A DNA stretch of 64,000 bases from Paenibacillus pasadenensis (GTDB lineage: Bacteria; Bacillota; Bacilli; Paenibacillales; Paenibacillaceae). Positions within the stretch are counted from its first letter, which is position 1. Each line of letters opens with the position of its first letter. Under the pieces are notes generated by a model, which was not told where the DNA came from, did not search any database, and was given only the letters and a program-made list of their open reading frames with translations. Below, piece after piece: positions 1 to 11,017 of the stretch. The stretch covers positions 186,001 to 250,000 of the forward strand of contig NZ_JAMBOT010000003.1 in NCBI RefSeq assembly GCF_023715725.1, in the 5' to 3' direction. A program made the translations under genes and the position numbers.

Positions 1-2
1 CG

Positions 3-119
3 GAGCTTAATGACTATTTGCGGTCCATGACTGTGAGCGACATTCTCCGTATACGGGTATATGACGCCGATATGCGCAATATGTGCGGCAGAACTTATAT
101 ATACACGTATCTGCATTAG
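3..119 (+). CDS. C-terminal tail of an unidentified protein (truncated by window edge)
   Basis: A reading frame is open from base 3 to a TAG at 117-119 and encodes about 38 residues ending in YIYTYLH. The start lies outside the window. A strong hairpin followed by CTTTTT sits about 35 bp downstream on the same strand, as expected for the end of a + strand transcript converging on the minus-strand ABC genes. I do not recognise the protein. With so few residues it could also be chance open sequence. Confidence 0.35.
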   Translation, partial: ELNDYLRSMTVSDILRIRVYDADMRNMCGRTYIYTYLH

Positions 120-151
120 AGAGCTGTTGAACAACCCTCCGCTGCACAAAC

Positions 152-213
152 AAAGTCTCGGCCCGCAGCCGCCTGTCCTTACGGAACAGGGCTGCGAGGA
201 GCCGAGACTTTTT
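152..213. terminator. Terminator between convergent genes
   Basis: The arms AAAGTCTCGGC (152-162) and GCCGAGACTTT (201-211) are perfectly complementary, with further pairing inside the loop. The + strand 3' side runs into CTTTTT; the minus side runs into TTTGTTTG. It probably serves both the partial gene at the left edge and the ABC exporter operon. Confidence 0.75.
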
Positions 214-263
214 GCTGCATGATGCGATACGAAATCGGCCTTGCAGCCGCCAGCTTAACCGCC

Positions 264-2123
264 TCAGCCAGTCTCTTCGCCATGCCACAGGCTGCGGAAG
301 CTTTCGCTGGTGCGAAGCAGCTCTTTTGCGCTGCCCTGTGCTTCGATGCGTCCATCATGAAGCACGATAATATGGTCGGCATGGGACAGCGCAGCCTTGC
401 GATGCGAAACAACAAGGCAGGCGACATCGCCCCGCTCCTGAAATAGCCGCTCCCACAGACGGCGCTCTGTCTCCACATCGAGCGCACTGGACAGATCGTC
501 GAACACGTACAGCTGGGCATCCCGCACCAGCATTCGCGCCGCCGCCGTCCGCTGCGCCTGTCCGCCGGACAGCTTGACGCCGCGCGGGCCGACCATCGTA
601 TCGAGCCCCTGCTCCAGCCCGCCGATATCATCCTCCATTACAGCGGCATGCAGCGCCCGAGATAAACTGCCGGGACGCTCCAGCTGGCCGAGCAAAATAT
701 TATTGCGCAGCTGATCGCTGTACAGCCGCGGAATCTGCGCTGTATAAGCGCTCTGCGGCGGCACAAAAAAGTCCGCAGGCCGTTCGATGATTTCGCCGTT
801 CCAGCAAATCTCGCCCGACTCCGCTGGAAGCAGGCCTAACAGCGTCCGCACAAGCGTCGTTTTGCCGCTGCCAATCATGCCTGTTACAACGGTGAAGGAG
901 CCTGCACGCAGGGTCAGATCGACGCCTTCAATGCCGCGTCCCGTCTCCGGGAACCGGTACGTCAAACCGCGCGCCTCCAGCACCTGCAGCGGAGGAGCCT
1001 GCACGACAGGCATGAATGATTCTTCGTCAGCCTCTGCCCGCCTCCAGTCTGACTCAGCCTGGGCAGCTCCGCCATCCGCCGGGCTGAGTTCAGCCTCCTG
1101 CGGCACCGTCCCTGTGCCGACCGCCCGTCGTTTGCCGAGACCAATGTAAGCCGCCTTAGTTAGCAGTGTAGCCGGAGCTCCCTGCAGCATATCCTTAATC
1201 CGGCCGAAGCTGACGACAAGCTGTTTGTAGAATGTCATAAAGTTGCCCACATTGTTAATAAGTTGAGTCACAAAAGTCAAATAATAAATAAACAGGGACA
1301 GGTCGCCGACCGTAAAGTCGCCGCTGCGCATTTTGTAACCAGCCAGCACAAGAATAAGACCCGTTCCGATGTTAACAGAGTTCGTGAATACCGAGGTTAA
1401 CGTTTCGGTAAACAGCTTATCCTTGACCATCGATTGACGGCGGTTCTCGCTCAATTTTTCGAAACGCTCCACAATGCGTTTTTCCGCACCCGCAACCTGA
1501 ATCGCCTGCACGTTTGAGAACATTTCGCTAATCGAACCCGTTACCTTTGCGGTCGCTTCCCGGCTCGCAGCGCGATACTTCTGAATGCGGGAGGTGGCGA
1601 CTTGCGCAGCCGTAATGACCAGAATGAGCGGGACAAAAACAAGCAGCGTAAGCTGTGGATCAATGGAAATTAGAATCCAGCTTGCCGCAACGACAAAACC
1701 GACCAGTCCCAGCAAATCGACCGACCAGCTGACCGCTTCCTCCGACTGCTCCACGTCATCGCGGAAGTTGCTAATGGCTTCGCCTGGAGAAACGGGGATG
1801 GCCCTTGCTCCCGGCTCCCGCAGCACATGGGCCAGCATGTTGCGCCGCACAAGCATACTGACACGTGTTCGCACATTCACGTCTGCCGCGCAGCCAAGAA
1901 AGATGACCGCAATCCGGCCCAGCGCCGCTGCGACGAGCAATGCTGCAATGGCCCATACGCCATAAGGGACGGTGTACGTCCCTTCCAGATGATCAAAAAA
2001 CCATTTGGTCAGCAGACCCGGCAAAAGCGGGAACATATGAACCAGCGACCAGGCGAGCAAATTAAGCAGGTACAGACCGGGGCGGTATTTGACCAGCCGC
2101 CAAAAATACTCCCTTGGATTCAT
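264..2123 (-). CDS. ABC exporter half-transporter with degenerate ATPase site (heterodimer subunit 2)
   Basis: A 619-residue protein with an N-terminal six-helix ABC transmembrane domain (about 15-310), a long linker (about 320-375) and a C-terminal ATPase domain. Walker A GMIGSGKTT is at about 415-423, signature LSGGQ at about 518-522 and the switch histidine in VSHR at about 574. After Walker B the usual catalytic Glu is Asp (FDDLSSALD, about 541-549), the hallmark of the degenerate half in heterodimeric exporters such as YheH/YheI or BmrC/BmrD. The ATG overlaps the TGA of the upstream partner by 4 bp and follows GAGGAGGTG. The substrate cannot be read from sequence; drug or lipid export is the family norm. 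Confidence 0.85.
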   Translation of the reverse strand: MNPREYFWRLVKYRPGLYLLNLLAWSLVHMFPLLPGLLTKWFFDHLEGTYTVPYGVWAIAALLVAAALGRIAVIFLGCAADVNVRTRVSMLVRRNMLAHVLREPGARAIPVSPGEAISNFRDDVEQSEEAVSWSVDLLGLVGFVVAASWILISIDPQLTLLVFVPLILVITAAQVATSRIQKYRAASREATAKVTGSISEMFSNVQAIQVAGAEKRIVERFEKLSENRRQSMVKDKLFTETLTSVFTNSVNIGTGLILVLAGYKMRSGDFTVGDLSLFIYYLTFVTQLINNVGNFMTFYKQLVVSFGRIKDMLQGAPATLLTKAAYIGLGKRRAVGTGTVPQEAELSPADGGAAQAESDWRRAEADEESFMPVVQAPPLQVLEARGLTYRFPETGRGIEGVDLTLRAGSFTVVTGMIGSGKTTLVRTLLGLLPAESGEICWNGEIIERPADFFVPPQSAYTAQIPRLYSDQLRNNILLGQLERPGSLSRALHAAVMEDDIGGLEQGLDTMVGPRGVKLSGGQAQRTAAARMLVRDAQLYVFDDLSSALDVETERRLWERLFQERGDVACLVVSHRKAALSHADHIIVLHDGRIEAQGSAKELLRTSESFRSLWHGEETG

Positions 2124-3905
2124 GCCAGCACCTCCTCTAATCCGACCGCCAGCATGCGGCTGAAGCGCGATTGCGGATCCGCTGCCAGCTGCTCGCGCGC
2201 TCCGCTTTCCAGCATGCGCCCATTCTCGAGGATAAGAATCCGGTCGGCCCGCTGCACGGTCGCCAGCCTATGGGCGATTATGATGCATGTTTTTTCCTGG
2301 AGCAGCCGTGAAATGGCGCTCTCGATGCGGGCTTCCGTAAGCGGATCAAGACGCGACGAGGCCTCGTCGAGAATGACAAGCCCGGGATTTGTCAGAAAGA
2401 CGCGGGCAAATGCCAGCAGCTGCGCTTCCCCGGCCGAAAGGCTGCCGCCGCCGGAAGCCAGCACCGTGTCCAGTCCATCCGGCAGCGCAGCCTGCCAAGC
2501 CCCTAATCCAATTTCAGTCAGCACCCGAAATTCGGCTGTCGGGAATGCCGCTGTCAAACAGCGTCAGATTATCCCTCACCGTGCCCTCCAAAATCTCGAT
2601 ATTCTGCGTTACCATTGCGACTTTGCTGCGCAGCTGATGCAGCTTAAACTGCCGAATATCGGTGCCGTTCAGAAAAATGCCGCCCTGCTGCGGATCGTAG
2701 AACCGCAGCAGCAGTCTGGCCAGCGTCGTTTTGCCGCTGCCTGTGCGGCCGAGAAGACCAAGCGTCTGTCCCGGCTGCAGCTTAAGCTGCAGCCGATGCA
2801 GCGTGTTGCGTCCCTCCTCGTCGTAAGCGAACTCCAGATCGCGGAACTCGACAGAAAGCGGACCTTCCGGCAGCGCAGCGCCTGGACCGTCCTGAATTTT
2901 CGGCTTCGTCGCCATCAGCTCGCGGACCCGGATCAGGCTGGCGTCAGCCTTTTGCAAATCCTCCAGCTGGGTGCGGATCTTCTCTATCGGCTTCGCCAGC
3001 TGCTCGGTATAATAGAACACCAGATAGACGGAGCCGATGGTCAGCCCTCCCTGGCCGCTTTTCCAAAGCCACGCGCACACCAGGAACGCTGCCGCGTTGC
3101 CGAGCGTAAACACCAGAATCGTCGTGCTCCACATCGTTGCAAAAGCGAGAAACGCCCGCAGCCGGATCGGCAGCATGCGCCGCACAAAGCCGTAATACCG
3201 CTCCATGACATATCCCGCCGCACCATTTGCGCGAGTATCCTCCGTACCTTCGAGATGCTCGCCGATGAAGCCGTAAAAATCCGCATTAACCTCTCTCCAG
3301 CGCTTCCACATCGGCACCGAAAAACCGCGGATCCATTGAATGACAAATACAGCGATCACGACAAAAGAGCTCATCGCCAGTCCGATCCATATATTTTCGC
3401 GGAACAGCAGCGCCAAAATGCCAATCATGAGCAGGACGTTGCCGACAAGATGGATAATGAAGCTGGAAAAGAAATTCGCCAGCGCGTTCACATCCCCGTC
3501 CACCCGCTCAATCAGGGAGCCGGACGTCTGCGTTTTGTGAAAGCTCATATCCAGCGACAGGCAGTGCTCCGCCAGCTCGGCGCGCAGCTTGTTGGTCGTC
3601 GCCCAGCCTAGATTTTCGCTGAAATAAGCAGCGGCAACCGACACTCCCTGCTGCAGCAGCGAAAACAAAATAAAAAAACCGGCCGCATAATACAGCGGAT
3701 CCAGCGCCCCTTGCCCTTGAGCCGCATCAATAAAATAACGGATAATTTGCGGGTTAATAAGCTGCAGTCCAATCGAAAGGAGCAGCAAAACGCTCAGCCA
3801 GACCAACAGCCCTTTTTGCGGAAACACGTACCGGACGAACATATCCCGGTAAACCGCCCAGCCGCCGGTTGTTTTGTTGCTTGCCTTGTCCCGTTCCCCT
3901 GACAT
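2120..3905 (-). pseudogene. ABC exporter half-transporter split by a one-base frameshift (heterodimer subunit 1)
   Basis: Two overlapping frames together make one normal half-transporter. The first (3905-2514) holds the membrane domain, Walker A GRTGSGKTT (about residue 386-394) and the Q-loop. It then runs into a stop just after the conserved NLTLFDSGIPDSRI stretch. The second (2557-2120) resumes at RVLTEIGLGAW and carries signature LSAGE, Walker B LVILDEASS with the catalytic Glu, and the IIAHR switch histidine. Removing one base from the AAA run at 2528-2530 joins them into about 594 residues. The domain layout and 4-bp overlap with the next gene fit a YheI-like partner. Either this is a real inactivating or phase-variable frameshift, or a sequencing error in a short homopolymer. 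Confidence 0.85.
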
Positions 3906-4120
3906 GCGAACACATCCTTCCTTCCGTACTCTATCCCAGCCTTCCGGGGCCCGTCAATGCCAAGATTGAGTTAAGCTATATTTGGCAAACGGAATCCTAT
4001 ATAACAGCTAAATTAACATCCGCCTTTGACAACGGGCTGTCAGGAATTCCCTGACATAACGATCATGCCAACCGGCTTTCCGAATGCGGTATAATGAAGC
4101 GTACAGAAAGGGGAATCCGT

Positions 4121-4603
4121 ATGTTTCAAGTCGCCACATATGAAGGAACGCGAGAACAACAATACAATACCGTCATCTCACAGCTCAAGGCGCTGATTGA
4201 GGACGAACCGAACTTTATCGCCAATCTGGCCAATGCCTCCGCGCTGCTCGGCCAGTTTTTGCCGGATATTAATTGGGTAGGATTTTATTTGCTCGACGAA
4301 AAAGGGCTTGTGCTGGGGCCGTTCCAGGGCCTTCCGGCCTGTGTGCGCATTCCGGTAGGACGCGGCGTCTGCGGCACAGCCGCCGAGCGCAAAGAAACGA
4401 TGCTCGTTCCGGATGTTCACGCTTTTCCCGGCCATATCGCCTGCGATGCGGCATCCCGCTCGGAAATTGTCGTACCGCTGCTGTCGCCAAACGGAGAGCT
4501 GCTCGGCGTGCTCGACATCGACAGCCCGTCGGTCGGACGCTTCGACAACATTGACCGGGAGCAGCTGGAGCGCTTCGCCGCCGTTCTGACAGCCAACGTT
4601 TAA
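4121..4603 (+). CDS. Free methionine-(R)-sulfoxide reductase, GAF-domain type
   Basis: A 160-residue cytoplasmic GAF-domain protein of the fRMsr (YebR/YtsP) family, which reduces free methionine-R-sulfoxide with thioredoxin as electron donor. The three conserved cysteines are at 74 (LPACVR), 84 (GRGVCG) and 108 (HIACDA). Their 10- and 24-residue spacing equals that of E. coli Cys84/94/118. The upstream in-frame ATG at 4094 has no ribosome site, whereas AGAAAGGGGAA sits 6 bases before 4121, so the shorter start is preferred. A TATAAT at 4090-4095 may be a -10 box, but no good -35 is visible. It is monocistronic, closed by a terminator. Confidence 0.9.
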   Translation: MFQVATYEGTREQQYNTVISQLKALIEDEPNFIANLANASALLGQFLPDINWVGFYLLDEKGLVLGPFQGLPACVRIPVGRGVCGTAAERKETMLVPDVHAFPGHIACDAASRSEIVVPLLSPNGELLGVLDIDSPSVGRFDNIDREQLERFAAVLTANV

Positions 4604-4631
4604 CACCGGTAGATGACCCATACACTACACC

Positions 4632-4665
4632 AAGGCCTTTCTGGGATTTTCTAGAAAGGCCTTTT
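4632..4665 (+). terminator. Terminator after the sulfoxide reductase gene
   Basis: Perfect 11-bp arms AAGGCCTTTCT (4632-4642) and AGAAAGGCCTT (4653-4663), followed by TTGAGTT. Confidence 0.8.
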
Positions 4666-4714
4666 GAGTTATATAATATCCAGATAATGACATGCCTGTT
4701 TAAGGAGTGATTGT

Positions 4715-5122
4715 TTGGCTCTTTTAAAAGACCATTTTAATCCGGAACACCAATTGCAGGTTGTATTTACTAGCCGTCATCCAGAATCCGACCGGGGCTG
4801 CACATTTTCCGTAACCGTTAGCAGCGACAATGGTATTACGGGAAATACGACGAAATTCGGCTGGACCAATCATATTTTAAACCAGTTCATTACCATGCTG
4901 GAACAGTTCCCAATGGAACGGTACGATGGTTACTTTTCGCATTATGATGATCCGTTTGAGTGGCTTTGGTACCTCAATAAGGAAACAAAGGTGTATTCTG
5001 TCCTTATCCTTATCCATAGCTGTAAAGTCGTATTTAAAGCCACTGCCGAGCAGCTTCATCGCTTCGGAGCAGAAGTGAAAGAGGAAATGAAACATGCTCC
5101 CAAGCCGGAGACTATCCGCTAA
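4715..5122 (+). CDS. Unrecognised 135-residue protein
   Basis: The reading frame starts at TTG 4715 with AAGGAG 7 bases upstream; no better start is in frame. The product has no signal peptide or membrane segment. It is aromatic- and histidine-rich in the middle (a tyrosine/aspartate patch around 70-85 including EWLWYL) and ends in a short charged helix. I do not recognise a family; the general look (small, soluble, solitary) recalls immunity-like or SMI1-like orphan proteins, but no motif supports that. It lies between two terminators' worth of unrelated genes and 60 bp before the DUF817 gene. Confidence 0.7.
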   Translation: MALLKDHFNPEHQLQVVFTSRHPESDRGCTFSVTVSSDNGITGNTTKFGWTNHILNQFITMLEQFPMERYDGYFSHYDDPFEWLWYLNKETKVYSVLILIHSCKVVFKATAEQLHRFGAEVKEEMKHAPKPETIR

Positions 5123-5182
5123 ACTTTTGCGCTCTCCCATTCGTTCCCAAATGTGAACATAAAGGAAAAGGAGCGCGATCGC

Positions 5183-5992
5183 ATGGTCGGGACGGTCTCC
5201 GCCGGTAAAAGAACGCTTCAGCTCAAAGCAGCCATGCTGCTTGATTTCGGCTGGAAGCAGGCGCTGAGCTGCGTATTTCCGGTTTTTATCTTCGCTTCTC
5301 TAGGCTTGACGAAGCTGGTCGCCATACCTGGCATTGCCCGGTATGACCTGTTGCTGCTGCTTTGCCTGGCAGCACAAGTCGGAATGCTGCTGACACGGCT
5401 GGAGACGGTGCGTGAGCTGCAGGTTGTCATGGCGTTCCATCTGATCGGCCTGGCGCTGGAGCTCTTCAAGGTGCATATGGGCTCATGGAGCTATCCCGGG
5501 GAAGGCTGGAGCAAGATTGGCGGCGTTCCGCTATACAGCGGCTTCATGTATGCCAGCGTCGCGAGTTATATTTGCCAGGCATGGCGCAGGCTCGACCTCC
5601 GCTTTAATCATTGGCCCGACACCCGGTTGGCTGCGGGCATAGCCGCGCTGCTGTACATCAATTTTTTTACGCATCATTGGCTGCCGGATTTCCGCTGGGT
5701 GCTGACCGGGCTCATCGTCCTGGTGTTCTGGCGATCCAGCGTGCACTACACCGTGGCCGGGCAACGCCTGCGCATGCCGGTGCTGCTCAGCTTTTTGCTT
5801 ATTGCATTGTTCATCTGGCTGGCCGAAAATATATCCACCTTCCTCGGCGCCTGGGCCTACCCGGATCAGAGAATAAGCTGGACCATCGTGCACTGGGGCA
5901 AGCTCAGCTCGTGGTTCCTGCTCGTCATTCTCAGCATTCTGCTCGTAGCCTCATTAAAAAGCCAAAAACCGCCCGGCCTCACGAAACCGTGA
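5183..5992 (+). CDS. DUF817 (YoaT-like) polytopic membrane protein
   Basis: A 269-residue protein with about eight hydrophobic segments, matching the DUF817 family by the SWSYPG, FTHHWLPDFRW and NISTFLGAWAYPDQ stretches. The function of the family is unknown; conserved His, Trp and Asp residues near the membrane boundaries suggest ligand or metal contact, which is inference. A GTG at 5153 would add ten charged residues, but GGAAAAGGAG lies 9 bases before the ATG at 5183, so that start is used. The stop codon sits inside the left arm-loop of the terminator that follows. Confidence 0.8.
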   Translation: MVGTVSAGKRTLQLKAAMLLDFGWKQALSCVFPVFIFASLGLTKLVAIPGIARYDLLLLLCLAAQVGMLLTRLETVRELQVVMAFHLIGLALELFKVHMGSWSYPGEGWSKIGGVPLYSGFMYASVASYICQAWRRLDLRFNHWPDTRLAAGIAALLYINFFTHHWLPDFRWVLTGLIVLVFWRSSVHYTVAGQRLRMPVLLSFLLIALFIWLAENISTFLGAWAYPDQRISWTIVHWGKLSSWFLLVILSILLVASLKSQKPPGLTKP

Positions 5993-6010
5993 GGATCAGG
6001 CGGTTTTTTT
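5965..6010 (+). terminator. Terminator overlapping the DUF817 stop codon
   Basis: AAAACCGCC (5965-5973) pairs with GGCGGTTTT (5999-6007), with an inner CCTCAC/GTGAGG stem, and is followed by a run of T. Confidence 0.85.
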
Positions 6011-6027
6011 AATTCGAAGCTAACAAG

Positions 6028-6561
6028 CTAGAGCTGACCGCTCCTTCCAACACCGTACCTCTCCTGCAGCACATGCAAATGATGCAGCTCATGCCCGCAG
6101 AGCACGCTGGCAATTAACAGCGCCGATTGCGAAGCGCCGTTGACAACGCTCTCCCGTTCCCAGTCTCCCGGGCGCAGGCCGCGCAGCAGCGTCAGCGTGG
6201 CGTTGCGGACGGCCGCGTAATCGGCCAGTGCGGCGTCCATGTTCCAGCTGTCAAAAGGCCCCTCAGCCACAAGCAAATTTTCGTCATAACCCGGGAGCTC
6301 CGTCTTGTCGCCCCGCGCAATACGCAACAAGCGGTAACTCATAATGCGCTCGTTATCCGTTATGTGCCCAAGCACCTGAACAACGCTCCATTTGCCCGGC
6401 GCGTAGCGGAACTCGGCTCTCTCCTCGTCCAACGTGCCCAACAGCCGGATCGTCTCGGCTTTCTGGAGCGCGAGAAGCTCAATCAGATCGCCATCCGGCA
6501 CTCTTTTGACATAAGGAATCACAAATTCCGGCGCAACCAACAAGTCGGGTCTTTGTCGCAT
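6028..6561 (-). CDS. DinB-superfamily protein (putative metal-dependent thiol transferase)
   Basis: A 177-residue four-helix protein with the DinB metal-binding pattern: a histidine in LGHITDNE near residue 63 and the paired histidines in CGHELHHLH near the C-terminus. Family members bind divalent metal and some act with bacillithiol; the actual reaction here is not visible. An in-frame ATG 18 bases upstream is part of the ribosome site (GGAGGTG) of the ATG at 6561, so the latter is taken. It follows the queuosine-precursor transporter by 80 bp on the same strand and may be co-transcribed with it, without an obvious functional link. Confidence 0.8.
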   Translation of the reverse strand: MRQRPDLLVAPEFVIPYVKRVPDGDLIELLALQKAETIRLLGTLDEERAEFRYAPGKWSVVQVLGHITDNERIMSYRLLRIARGDKTELPGYDENLLVAEGPFDSWNMDAALADYAAVRNATLTLLRGLRPGDWERESVVNGASQSALLIASVLCGHELHHLHVLQERYGVGRSGQL

Positions 6562-6640
6562 GAAACAAAACACCTCCATACAACCTCTTCAACGAAGAAT
6601 CTGCGGAATCCTGCCTGGAGGCATATTGTTCAACGGCGGC

Positions 6641-7327
6641 TTACTCGTCTTTAAAACGGAAGGAGCGTGCGATATATAACACCGGCGTAGATGCAACCGA
6701 AATGACGAATTTGAGCAGATAGGTCGTCAGGAAAATCTGAATCCAAATGTCCCACGTATAACCGGAGACCCCCGCAAACGCAATCGTACAGAACACGAGC
6801 GAGTCGATAAATTGGCTCAAAATCGTGCTGCCGTTAATACGGATCCAGAACTGGTTGCGTCCGCTATACTTGCGCTTTAGCGCCGAGAAGACGCGAACGT
6901 CCAGATACTGGCTGATGAGATAAGCGCTCAGGCTGGCCAGCGCCAGACGCGGCATCAGGCCAAAAATCGTGCTGAGCGATTCATGCGCAAAATCCGACTC
7001 CGCAGGGTCGAACTTGAGCACCATCTGCATCATCACCGTGGTGGCAAGCAAAATGAAAAAGCCGAACCAGACTGCTCTGCGCGCATCCTTGCCGCCATAC
7101 CGCTCATTAATGAGGTCAGTCGTCATATAGAGCGAAGCGTAGATCGTGTTGCCCAGCGTCATGACGATGCCGAACATTTCGATCGTCTCCGTCACTTGAA
7201 TGTTGGCCAGCACCGTGGCAAAGCCGATCCAGGCGTACAGCCCCATTTTGCCAAACAGCCGGAAGCAGGCCAGAAACAATGCAAAATTGACCAGGACGAA
7301 CAATACGCCCCATAAAAAGTTAAACAT
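6641..7327 (-). CDS. yhhQ: Queuosine-precursor transporter (YhhQ/VUT family)
   Basis: A 228-residue inner-membrane protein with about six transmembrane segments and the family stretches TTDLINERYGGKDARRAVW and WIRINGSTILSQFIDS. Family members import queuine, preQ0 or preQ1 for synthesis of the queuosine tRNA base. The direct support is the preQ1-I riboswitch immediately before the start codon, which ties the gene to this pathway. The ATG is preceded by a G-run that forms the 3' end of the switch, so ribosome access should fall when preQ1 is bound. No queuosine synthesis genes lie nearby. Confidence 0.9.
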   Translation of the reverse strand: MFNFLWGVLFVLVNFALFLACFRLFGKMGLYAWIGFATVLANIQVTETIEMFGIVMTLGNTIYASLYMTTDLINERYGGKDARRAVWFGFFILLATTVMMQMVLKFDPAESDFAHESLSTIFGLMPRLALASLSAYLISQYLDVRVFSALKRKYSGRNQFWIRINGSTILSQFIDSLVFCTIAFAGVSGYTWDIWIQIFLTTYLLKFVISVASTPVLYIARSFRFKDE

Positions 7328-7331
7328 GAGT

Positions 7332-7371
7332 CCCCCCTAGTTTTGGTAACGCGGGATGGTTACGAACCGCG
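7332..7371 (-). promoter_or_regulatory. preQ1-I riboswitch controlling yhhQ translation
   Basis: On the minus strand CGCGG (7371-7367) pairs with CCGCG (7354-7350) around a 12-base loop UUCGUAACCAUC. An A-rich tail UUACCAAAACUAGG follows and merges with the G-run used as ribosome site, ending 4 bases before the ATG. Loop length, the UUC after the stem and the AAAACUA-GG tail match the class I preQ1 aptamer (B. subtilis queC, T. tengcongensis). The GUAACC in the loop is identical to the T. tengcongensis element. The overlap with the Shine-Dalgarno sequence points to translational control. Confidence 0.85.
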
Positions 7372-7555
7372 TCCGACAGCTTATTGCAGAAGCCGCAGCA
7401 ATGGAGTCGCGTCTCCTGCCTGCCGAAAAACCTGATCCATCATAGCATAGTTGCCCCCGCGCCAAAAGAGGGAGGGTGAATTTGCCTGCCTTACAGCCTC
7501 GCGCTCCCCCGCTCCTGCACCGTTCGCCCCCTGTCGCTTTGTGTCAGGCCCAGCT

Positions 7556-8227
7556 TCAAATCGTCCAGCCGTCGTGCACAATTGCGCGCAGCTTCCACTC
7601 CCCGCCCTCCTCCAGCCAGACGAGCCGCAGAGCGGACCAGTCCATATTGGCGTTCTCCTCTGTGCCTGCAAAATAATACTCCGTCACATTAGAGCCGGGA
7701 TACGTGTCTCGTGCGTTATCCAGCGAATTTCCCTGGCCGATTCGTTGATTAAAGGAGCTCCGCTCCGCTTTTGTATAATCCCGGTCGAAAACGAAACGTT
7801 TGCGATATTCCGGCCAGGCCAGCTCAATCGGATCGCCGGTCCCGTCCGCCTCTCCCCATACTTTTTTCTCCTTATCCTCCTTGAGTCGTCCCGCCTCCTG
7901 CGGCGTAAGCGTAATGGCCCGGTCAGGCTGAATAGCCGCGTAGGGGGAAAATGTTATGCCGTCCGAATGGGCAAGCTGCTCCAGCTTGGCATAATTCTCG
8001 TCGCGCAAAGCCGCCAGCGCCTCGGCGCTGCGGGCCTTAATTGTCTCTTCCTGCGAAGGAGCTTCCGAGACGGAAGGGGGCGGCTGCACCGTCGGACTCG
8101 CTGACGGATTTACAAAAGCGTCCGACGGGACAGGAGGAGCAGTCTCCTGCGCAATCGTACCGCAGCCGGATAGCAAAATCGTGCAGGCAGCCAGCCAACA
8201 GCCTGTAGTTCGTTGAATTGGTTTCAT
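7556..8227 (-). CDS. Lipoprotein of unknown function
   Basis: A 223-residue secreted lipoprotein. A basic N-terminus and hydrophobic core end in LLSGC with the lipid-modified cysteine at 22. Next comes a Pro/Ser/Thr-rich spacer (about 25-60) and a soluble domain rich in charged and aromatic residues that ends in a compact strand-rich segment (YYFAGTEENANMDWS, WKLRAIVHDGW). I recognise no enzyme motif. A strong AAAGGAGGG ribosome site supports the ATG at 8227. The 170 bp downstream contain no clear terminator, so read-through toward the preQ1 leader is possible. Confidence 0.8.
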   Translation of the reverse strand: MKPIQRTTGCWLAACTILLSGCGTIAQETAPPVPSDAFVNPSASPTVQPPPSVSEAPSQEETIKARSAEALAALRDENYAKLEQLAHSDGITFSPYAAIQPDRAITLTPQEAGRLKEDKEKKVWGEADGTGDPIELAWPEYRKRFVFDRDYTKAERSSFNQRIGQGNSLDNARDTYPGSNVTEYYFAGTEENANMDWSALRLVWLEEGGEWKLRAIVHDGWTI

Positions 8228-8331
8228 CGTATCCCTCCTTTACGCGACTCGTTCCATAACTATTTATAAACCGATCCTGTTTAATCCATTCTTCTAGTTC
8301 AAATATAGAGCAACTTCTCCATACAAGAGAA

Positions 8332-8362
8332 AAGGCCCTCCAGCCGGAGCTGAAAGGCCTTG
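8332..8362 (-). terminator. Terminator after the collagen-like gene
   Basis: AAGGCC(CTCC)AGC at 8332-8344 pairs with GCT(GAAA)GGCCTT at 8349-8361. Read on the minus strand it ends in CCTTTTCTCTT. Confidence 0.75.
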
Positions 8363-8372
8363 CATTTACCCG

Positions 8373-10865
<2,493 letters not shown>

Positions 10866-10981
10866 CTAATTTATGTGCGTCCTGCTTGTTCCAACACCGC
10901 TTTACATTCCTGTAAATAAAAGTTATTTGTTACCAAAAAATGAATGATTGTTATTATCCGAGCAACGTTCCGCACAAAAAT

Positions 10982-11006
10982 AGACCCCGGCTACGACCCG
11001 GGGTCT
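10982..11006 (-). terminator. Terminator after the methyltransferase gene
   Basis: AGACCCCGG (10982-10990) pairs with CCGGGGTCT (10998-11006); on the minus strand it is followed by ATTTTTG. Confidence 0.8.
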
Positions 11007-11017
11007 CCAAATCCTTG

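Noticed and set aside
1827..3611. A 594-codon + strand frame
   Set aside because: Antisense of the ABC exporter genes; the translation is basic, Arg/Gln-rich and without recognisable domains.
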